A stretch of 64,000 bases of DNA from Candolleomyces eurysporus (Eukaryota > Basidiomycota > Agaricomycetes > Agaricales > Psathyrellaceae). A program made the position numbers and the translations under genes. This document shows positions 57,173 through 64,000 of the stretch, one piece after another (positions within the stretch are counted from its first letter, which is position 1; each line of letters starts with the position of its first letter). The notes under the pieces were generated by a model. The model saw nothing but the letters and a program-made list of their open reading frames with translations. It was not told the DNA's origin and did no database searches. The stretch spans positions 124,001 to 188,000 of the forward strand of contig JANBPK010000725.1 of assembly GCA_027579435.1 (NCBI GenBank), in the 5' to 3' direction.

Positions 57173-58299
57173 ATGGAACTTTCAATATATCGCCCTACTG
57201 TCAATATTGCACGGGGTCACATTGACAAGGAATACTGGACCAAGTTAGCAGGCTTGGAAGAAGACAACGATGTTCGTTGGTTGAAAGACAGTGCGTGCAG
57301 CCGATGGTTGGGTCGCGAACGTCAGTTTGAACTGTTACGTAGGGGATATATGGATTACTGCCAGGAATTGGGAGGCGGCTTTCGCAGATGATCCCCTCGA
57401 GCGCTACCTCAGAGAAGTATGCATCTCAAAGCTTTGCATCCGAATTATTCACGCTGAATCCATTGTTGGTAGGGAAAGAAGCAAACGCGCGAGGACAAAC
57501 TGTACGCCCAGATGATGATCTCCTTGCTGCTTTTTTCATGGAGAAGGACGAAGATCACCATGACCGTGAACCATGGATCCTCTCTTGTCATTGCGTATGC
57601 CCTTGAGCCTTTTAACTTGGTTTCCGTTCGACGGCTGATCACGCATATCACTCGTCAAGTACTCCTCCTTCGATGGGACCTCCTAAAATGCCAAGAGACA
57701 TACTCGGGACGTGGGTTGAAGCGTTTTTGAGGACAATTCAAAAAGCAAAGACAAGTAAAGAGGGTAAAAAGGCAAGTTCTCAATGCACCATTCGAAGAAC
57801 ACGTCTTTCATACACTCTCAATGTTTTTCCCTCAGCGAGAGGAAGAGTTCCAAAGTAAACTTGGCAAGATAGTCTCCGAGAAAATCGGGGAGAGAGCGAA
57901 GGACATGATCTACGTCGACCTGATCTTCACGGCACCGGGAAGTCAGGGACATGGATACGCCAGTGCACTCCTCGACACCATTACTGCTCTGGTAGGTTGC
58001 ATGATGATCTCTGCACTCGATGCATACCGACTGAGCCCCGATATGTCCAGGCTGATACGCTTGGACAAGCATGCTGGCTAGCATCCAGTAACGTCCTCAA
58101 CGAGCCTTTCTACAACTCCCGCGCATTCAACAGTGTTGGTGAACTCCTGCTAGGTGAAGACAATCCGAACTGGCACGAGAAACCTACCATAGTTCAAGTT
58201 GTGAGTGTTTTCCAATGCTTGTTTTCTGGCTTAATTTGCCACCGTGCTAATTCCTATCCGTAGATGGTGAGAGAACCTGGGCCCCGAACGGGGGATTAA
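57173..58299 (+). CDS. GNAT-family N-acetyltransferase, array member B
   Basis: Seven exons give about 260 residues, starting MELSIYRPTVNIARGHIDKE at 57173. The layout matches member A: RDIWITARNWEAAFADDP in exon 2, WRRTKITMTVNHGSSLVIA in exon 3, PKMPRDILGTWVEAFLRTI in exon 4. The acetyl-CoA loop is GSQGHGYASALLDTI, and NEPFYNSRAFNSVGELLL follows. In the motif B region the usual GF is AF here and in B'. The intron after exon 4 starts with GC at 57772-57773 in the context AAG|GCAAGT, where member B' has GT, so this is a GC-AG intron. The gene ends PGPRTGD with TAA at 58297-58299. Its closest relative is B' at 60588. Confidence 0.82.
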
Positions 58300-58774
58300 G
58301 TATACGATGGTGCCGACTTAAGCCTTTCGAGTTGCACACCTCGGGATTGTCTCGTAAATTGGTAATTACCGACGCGTTTAAGACGCGTTACTGTACTGTG
58401 TTAGCCCTCCATTCGGGGGGTTATTTTCGACTACATTTGGCCTATTAATCCAATAATCCTTCTATTCTCGATGGAGCTCGAAACTCCAATGCGCCTTCGA
58501 GTAGGTACACAAGGTGTGAACTCTGAGGCTATCTTCGGGTACGGTGGAGACATTGGGGTCATGACATTCCGCCATGTGGAGGACAACCAAATGGAGATTT
58601 TCGAATTCATGAATTCAGCCTTCAAATTCCGCTTGTGCAAACACGCTCGATATCCGACTCTGAATCATGTAGGAGTATTTAGAAACACTTGCTGCGCACC
58701 AAAATCTGGTATAATGCGGCTTGTTCACAACTAAATCGCTCCATTTCCTTCTCTGAGCCCCAAGATTATCACAA
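58300..58774. repeat. Spacer before array member C, similar to the spacer before C'
   Basis: This 475 bp holds segments also found at 61840-62200, such as GACAACCAAATGGAG next to TTTTCGAATTCATGAA, and CCCCAAGATTATCACAAATGG just before the start codon. The shared stretch before each ATG probably contains the core promoter. Confidence 0.6.
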
Positions 58775-59875
58775 ATGGAACTCTCCCTATGCTCTGGGTT
58801 CGGGTCGATGCAAGGCCACATCGACAGAGAGTTCTGGTCATCTTTGATGAAGCTGGACGAAGTGGAGGTCGCCTGGTTGAAAGACAGTGCGTGCTCCTTC
58901 CGCTTGCATAGTTGATTGGAATTCCAATTCGGAATTCATTAGAGGACGTCTGGAGGACCACCAAGAATTGGTATGAAGCCTTCGCAAACGATCCCCTTCA
59001 GCAATATATCAATTCAGTACGCCCCTTTAAGTTTAGCCTGGATTAGCCCCCGCCTTGCTCATTGTGCTGTCGGTAGGACGAAAAGGAAACACCCAGGAGA
59101 ACACTGATCCACAGGATCACTATAGCCTGCACACTTCATGCATGGAGAAGGACGAAGATCACCATCACCGTGAACCATGGCTCCTCTCTCGTCATCGCGT
59201 ACGCATTTCAAAATATGTTTGAGGGACGTGCCTAATCACCACCTCGAACCTGAAGAACTCTTCCCACTGCATCTCCAAAGCCTAAAGATGTGTTGCTGAA
59301 CTGGTTTGCCGACACAGTGATGAAAATTAGGAACAAGAATTTGGACAGAAAAGAACAGGAAAAGGTAAGGCAGCAGCAGCTACATCAACCCGCGTGTACC
59401 ATGCGGGCTCACGATTTGCCTTTCTGTTCAGCGAGCGACAGAATTCCGAACGAAGACGAGCGAGGTCATTTCCGAACGCATTGGGGACAGAAAAGAGGAG
59501 ATGATTTATGTCAGCCTCGTTTTCACGGCACAGGGAAGCCAAGGGCATGGTTATGCCAGTGCCCTCCTTGGTACTATCACCAAACTGGTACGTTCTCGCC
59601 ATTTTTCTGTAAGATGACATTAAATACTCACCAAAGCCATCTTAAGGCTGACGTGCTTGGACAAGCTTGCTGGCTTGTATCCAGTAACATTGCAAATGAA
59701 GGTTTTTACAACTTTCACGGATTCAAGAGTGTAGGTGAAGCTGTTCTGGGAACCGATAATCCAGATTGGCATGGAGCACCCATACGAGTTCAAGTCGTAA
59801 GTGGTTTCTAACGACAATGGCTGATGACGGATCCAGTATGCTGACCCCTTTTTCCAGATGGTGAGGGAGCCCTGA
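58775..59875 (+). CDS. GNAT-family N-acetyltransferase, array member C
   Basis: Seven exons give about 260 residues, starting MELSLCSGFGSMQGHIDREF. Exon 2 reads DVWRTTKNWYEAFANDP, exon 3 ends WRRTKITITVNHGSSLVIA and exon 4 encodes SPKPKDVLLNWFADTVMK. Exon 5 carries the acetyl-CoA loop, GSQGHGYASALLGTITKL. Exon 6 reads ADVLGQACWLVSSNIANEGF and FHGFKSVGEAVLGTDNP. The last exon is MVREP with TGA at 59873-59875. The closest relative is C' at 62202. A fragment of the OPT transporter gene follows on the minus strand. Confidence 0.82.
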
Positions 59876-59890
59876 AAAAGGTAGAGTCGC

Positions 59891-60110
59891 CATCAACTTG
59901 CGTTAGAATTATCTACACTGCCATTGAGAGGATTACCGAACCACTGAAATATGAGGAGTTAGTTCCGATTGAGACGACGATTGACATGAAAATCGGCAAC
60001 GTACATTAAAGGATGGTTTGTAAGCGCTCATCCCTCCAAGAACGGTGAATGATAGTAGCAAAACGATGTCCTGTGAGCTTCGGTCCAAGCAACGTACGTC
60101 AGATACCAAT
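59891..60110 (-). pseudogene. Duplicated 3' end of the OPT transporter gene
   Basis: This minus-strand segment copies the last two exons of the OPT gene at 63330. It reads LLLSFTVLGGMSAYKPSF, then an intron GTACGTTGCC to ATTTCAG, then WFGNPLNGS and a stop. The parent ends WFGNPLEGNVDYCNAS. The upstream exons are missing and the final Tyr-Cys is lost, so it is a dead fragment. Its position after member C mirrors the intact OPT gene after member C'. Confidence 0.85.
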
Positions 60111-60587
60111 GAGTCTGTGCTGCGAGAGCCAAGGAGGTGAATGGCTCTTCGGATCAAGTGCGCATCTCAGAGCCCGTTTCGCTTCTCACCGACATTGACA
60201 TGATCCTGGTTGGCCGCCAGTCTCCCTGGTTGCAAGAGGACAGTATATGAACCCTCTACTATCGCCGGTATTGAGGCTGGAGAAAGAAAGGCTCTATCAG
60301 ATCCGGACTTGGCTGAAGTACCAACGCCCGAGGATCCTCCTGGGACTTCAGGGAATTGGCGACAGTAACCTTCATGTGGAGGACAACCATATGGATCCAT
60401 TTGCCTTCTATCAAGAGAACAATTCGCACACAATTGTACAAGTTCGAGGCCTCGCAGAAGTGGTACTTAGTTACGTAGGCACACGTTAGCCGCTGCGCAG
60501 TATTAATAGCAAAGCTTATCATCTAAGGTACTTACTGCGTTTTGCCCGGAACCACGTCGAATCTCCCGCCTTCCCCCCTCTGACTAG
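60111..60587. repeat. Duplication junction and spacer before array member B'
   Basis: Just after the OPT fragment, near 60119, the sequence switches to a copy of the last exon of member A (GCGAGAGCCAAGGAGGTGAA against GCGAGAGCCAAAGATGTGAA at 56659) and the following spacer. The join of OPT-derived to A-derived DNA marks the block-duplication breakpoint at about 60090-60119. Confidence 0.8.
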
Positions 60588-61711
60588 ATGGAGCTTTCGA
60601 TATTCCACCTCCCTCTCGATATTGCACGGGGACACATTGACAAGCGATTCTTGACCACGCTAGCAGGCTTGGACGAAGACAAGAAAGTTAGTTTGTTGGA
60701 AGACAGTGAGTGTAACCAATGGCTGAATCGTGAATGCCACTCTGACTTGGGTAGAGGATATATGGATTACCGTCAAGAAATGGGAGGCGGCTTTCGCGAA
60801 TGATCCCTTCTACAATTACCTCAGAGAAGTATGTAAGCGTTACCTCCGATTGGTTCACACTTATAGTAAGTGCCGGCGGTAGGGTAAAAAACCAACGTTC
60901 CAGGAGAAACTGCACACACGGATGAACATGTCCTTTGAATTCTTTGTATGGAGAAGGACAAAAATTGCCATCACTGTGGATCATGGCTCCTCTGTCGTCG
61001 TTGCGTACGCCTTTCAAGCTTCTTTATCGTCCAGCGAAGCGAGGCTAACTGTCGTCAAGCACTCCACCTTCAAAGGCTCCTAGAACCCCAAGAGACGTGC
61101 TTTTGGGGTGGCTTGAAAAGGGGTTGTTCACAATTCAAAAAGCAAGAAGAAGAAGTGAAGAGGGTAAGAAAGTAGGTTCTCGAGTCGGTATGGATTTTCG
61201 GGCAAAAATTGTCTGATAGACTTGGGGTGCATCTAATCAGCGAGCGGAAGAAGTTCGAGTCGGACTTGACAAGATAATGTCTGAGAAAATCGGGGAGAGA
61301 GCGAAGGACATGATATACGTCGACCTGGTCTTCACAGCACCAGAAAGTCAGGGACAGGGATACGCCAGTGCACTCCTGAACACTATCTCTACTCTGGTAT
61401 GTTGCATGATCTCTGCATTTGTTGAAGTTCGATATATACTAACCGAGCTCCCAAATTTCAAGGCTGATAAGCGCGGACAGGCCTGCTGGCTGGTATCCGG
61501 TAATATCCTGAACGAGCGTTTCTACAACTCCCATGCATTCAACAGTGTCGGTGAATTGCTGCTGGGTGAGGACAATCCAGGTTGGCACGAGAAACCTGTG
61601 AGAGTTCAAGTTGTGAGTGGTTTCCAGCACTGGTTTTCCGGCTGAATCTGTCATCGTGCTAATTGGTATCCCTAGATGGTGAGAGAACATCGGCCCTGGA
61701 TGGAAAATTAA
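60588..61711 (+). CDS. GNAT-family N-acetyltransferase, array member B'
   Basis: Seven exons give about 260 residues, starting MELSIFHLPLDIARGHIDKR. Exon 2 reads DIWITVKKWEAAFANDP, exon 3 WRRTKIAITVDHGSSVVVA and exon 4 PRTPRDVLLGWLEKGLF. The intron after exon 4 has a normal GTAGGT donor. The acetyl-CoA loop is ESQGQGYASALLNTI. Exon 6 has NERFYNSHAFNSVGELLLGE. The end is MVREHRPWMEN with TAA at 61709-61711. It is the block-duplicate partner of member B. Confidence 0.82.
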
Positions 61712-62201
61712 GCATGCGATGGTGTTAACTTGAACCTGTGGCCCGAGAGTAGCTTCCTTTTTTGGGTGGTGTGTGACTACGTTTGGTCTGAGAGGGGATC
61801 AATCGTCTGTAGGACTCCGAACCTCGTCAAATTGTACTTATTCTATCCTCAGTAGCGATTTGAGCGTGCCTTCGGTTTCCGTGAAGCTGGTCTGGATGGA
61901 CTTGGGAAATTCTACCATGTGGACGACAACCAAATGGAGTTTTTCGAATTCATGAAGCCTTCCATTATGTAGCAGGGTTGGAAACCCTTACTGCGCACCA
62001 ATAACTGATGTACTGCGGCTTGTCGACGTCCACAACCAAATCGAGATTTTCGAATTCATGAAGCCTACCATTTGCGCGAACGCGCTTGATATCATGTAGC
62101 AATATTTAAAGACCCGTACTAAGCACCAATACCTGGCGTACTGCGGCTTTTTCGCAACCAAAGCGCTCCATCTCCCTCCCTAGGCCCCAAGATTATCACA
62201 A
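61712..62201. repeat. Spacer before array member C' with internal repeats
   Basis: This 490 bp contains two imperfect copies of a unit with TTTTCGAATTCATGAAGCC (near 61940 and 62050) and a related unit near 58600. It ends with the shared CCCCAAGATTATCACAAATGG before the ATG. No gene is visible. Confidence 0.55.
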
Positions 62202-63314
62202 ATGGAACTTCCTCTATCCTCTGGGACCGGGCTTGGTTCGATGCAAGGCCACATCGACAGACAGTTCTGGTCCTCTTTGATGAAACTAGACGAAGTGGAG
62301 GTCGCCTGGTTGAAGGACGGTGCGCGTTTCATCCGACGCATAGCTGATCGGAGTCTCAATTCGGAATTCATTAGAGGAAGTCTGGCGGACCACCAAACAT
62401 TGGTATGAGGCTTTCGTAAACGATCCTGTTTACCACTACACCAGAGCAGTATGCGTGTTCAAGCTTTTCGTTAACGGAATCAGTCTCAGCTTGACTCATT
62501 GTACCGTTGGTAGGACGAAAAGGAAACGCCCGGGAGAAAACTGGCTACAAGGATCACCAGATCCTGCGTACTTCATGCGTGGAGAAGGACGAAAATCATT
62601 ATCACCGTGAACCATGGCTCCTCTCTCGTCATCGCGTACGCATTCTAAAGTATCTATCATGGACGTCCCTAACCATCGTCTCGAATTTGAAGAATTCCTC
62701 CCTCTGCATCCCCAAAGCCTAGGGATGTGCTGCTGGACTGGTTTGCAGAGACGGTCGTGAAAATCAGGAACAAGGCTTTGAGCAAGGAACAGAAAAAGGT
62801 AGGGCAATAGCATCCCCTGCATGTACCGTTTAAATTAGGCACTGGGCTCACAACTTACTCTCCGGTCAGCGAACGACAGAATTTCAAATGAAGGCGAACG
62901 AGGTCATCTCCGAAAAAATTGGGGACAGAAAAAAGGAGATGATTTACATCGGCCTCGTCTTCACAGCGCCGGAAAGCCAGGGACGTGGTTACGCCAGTGC
63001 CCTCCTCGGCACTATCACTAGGCTGGTACGGTTTTTCCACTACTTAAATGTTGGATGTCATTCATTATTCACCAAAACGATCTGAAGGCTGACGTGCTTG
63101 GACAAGCTTGCTGGCTTGTTTCCGGTGATATTGCAAACGAGCGTTTCTACAACTCCCACGGTTTCAAGAGCGTTGGTGAAGCTGTTCTGGGGACCGATAA
63201 TCCAGATTGGCATGGAGCACCCATACGAGTTCAAGTTGTGAGTAATTTCTAGCGACAATACGGGTGATGGATCTAGGATACTGACCCCTGTGTTAGATGG
63301 TGAGGGAGCCGTGA
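62202..63314 (+). CDS. GNAT-family N-acetyltransferase, array member C'
   Basis: Seven exons give about 260 residues, starting MELPLSSGTGLGSMQGHIDR. Exon 2 reads EEVWRTTKHWYEAFVNDP, exon 3 ends WRRTKIIITVNHGSSLVIA and exon 4 encodes SPKPRDVLLDWFAETVVK. Exon 5 carries ESQGRGYASALLGTI, the acetyl-CoA loop. Exon 6 has IANERFYNSHGFKSVGEAVL. The last exon is MVREP with TGA at 63312-63314. The next gene (OPT, minus) ends only 15 bp away, so the two transcripts must overlap at their 3' ends. Confidence 0.82.
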
Positions 63315-63329
63315 AGCGTAGGGTACCCG

Positions 63330-64000
63330 TCAACTTGCGTTACAGTAATCTACATTACCCTCGAGAGGATTGCCGAACCACTGAAATACGAGAAGTTAGC
63401 TCTGATTCAGCAATCACCGACGTAAAAATCGCAACGTACCTTGAAGAATGGTTTGTAAGCGCTCATACCTCCAAGAACGGTGAACGACAATAGCAAAATC
63501 ATGAGTTGTGAACCTCCGTCCAAAGCTCCTCCCAGGGAGAGAAGAGATGCTTCCGATCCCTTCTTGTACTTTTTCATAAACCAACATCGACAAACGACTG
63601 CCACGATCATGGTCGATAACACGGACGACGTGTTTCCGTACGTCATCATGGAGGATGCCTAGGACAAACCAGGCCGTGCTGAGTCGCAACGAAAGCTCGG
63701 ATTGAAAGCTCCCCAGCACTCACCACGAACACCACTGGCAACATGACAACACTGCCATTGAAGATAGCCGTGTTTGGAAAGTCCTTATGCAGCGCATACT
63801 GAATGCTAGTCGCTGCAAATCCAATCACAGACCCAAAGGGTATGATAGCATAGCGCCCCCGAATGCTATAGAGCTCTTTTGCTAGTGACCATGTCACCGC
63901 CTCGCTATTCATGATTTGAGTAAGCTGTCCGCTCCAGATATTCAAACCGAGGGCGCTGACGAGGTTGACTCGTTCATTTTTGACAATCGGGATCATCACC
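63330..64000 (-). CDS. Oligopeptide transporter (OPT family), C-terminal part, cut by window edge
   Basis: Polytopic plasma-membrane importer of small peptides or related metal-ligand complexes. The last exons are visible, with the start beyond the right edge. Segments in order: SEAVTWSLAKELYSIRGRYA, IIPFGSVIGFAATSIQYAL, SVVMLPVVF, then SSMMTYGNTSSVLSTMIVAV, WFMKKYKKGSEASL, SLGGALDGGSQLMILLLSF and the C-terminal WFGNPLEGNVDYCNAS. The LDGG segment and the WFGNP...DYC end are typical of fungal OPT proteins. Introns lie near 63660-63723 and 63392-63449 approximately. The stop is at 63330-63332. A decayed copy of the last exons lies at 59891-60110. Confidence 0.85.

Overview
The window is nuclear DNA of a filamentous basidiomycete, most likely an agaricomycete. 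Genes are dense and split by many 45-70 bp GT-AG introns. They include families typical of mushroom-forming fungi: NACHT-type STAND proteins, a DUF6593 protein, tandem F-box-like proteins, a GT61 glycosyltransferase and an Rrm4-type RNA transporter with two MLLE domains. I saw no rRNA, tRNA, CRISPR array or bacterial-type operon. Gene coordinates run from start codon to stop codon and include introns.

Layout. 1-5.4 kb: a gene start cut by the left edge, an Aly/REF mRNA-export adaptor (+), and the actin regulator Aip1 (-). 5.4-21.4 kb: a rearranged cluster with three NACHT NTPase genes (+) built from nested segmental duplications. It also holds a displaced partial copy of the neighbouring Rrm4 gene, decayed multi-exon gene remnants on the minus strand, and a 414 bp TA-flanked inverted-repeat element (MITE) whose empty site survives beside a paralogous copy. 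21.4-31.8 kb: housekeeping genes, all minus: Rrm4-like, a small secreted peptide, Mad3 and a Sec24 with an N-terminal WW domain. 33.2-42.5 kb: a DUF6593 protein, an unresolved region, ATP10 and a GT61 glycosyltransferase sharing a 230 bp divergent promoter, then an MFS drug/polyamine transporter. 42.8-47.3 kb: two tandem F-box-like genes and a DJ-1/PfpI protein. 47.3-50.3 kb: degenerate DNA with a duplicated condensin 3' end and a WD40-like relic. 50.3-54.8 kb: condensin subunit Cnd3/Ycg1 (-). 55.6-63.3 kb: five tandem, apparently intact GNAT acetyltransferase genes (+). At the right edge is an oligopeptide (OPT) transporter (-), whose 3' end was copied into the middle of the GNAT array.

Two dynamic islands, the NACHT cluster and the GNAT array, sit among conserved single-copy genes. 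In the NACHT cluster, copies 2 and 3 are nearly identical over long stretches but differ in short, mostly non-synonymous patches, and both lost the C-terminal tail of copy 1. In the GNAT array, the order A-B-C-B'-C' and a chimeric junction near 60.1 kb show a tandem block duplication. Both patterns are typical of birth-and-death evolution. For the NACHT genes this fits the self/non-self recognition role proposed for fungal NLR-like proteins, but that role is inference here.
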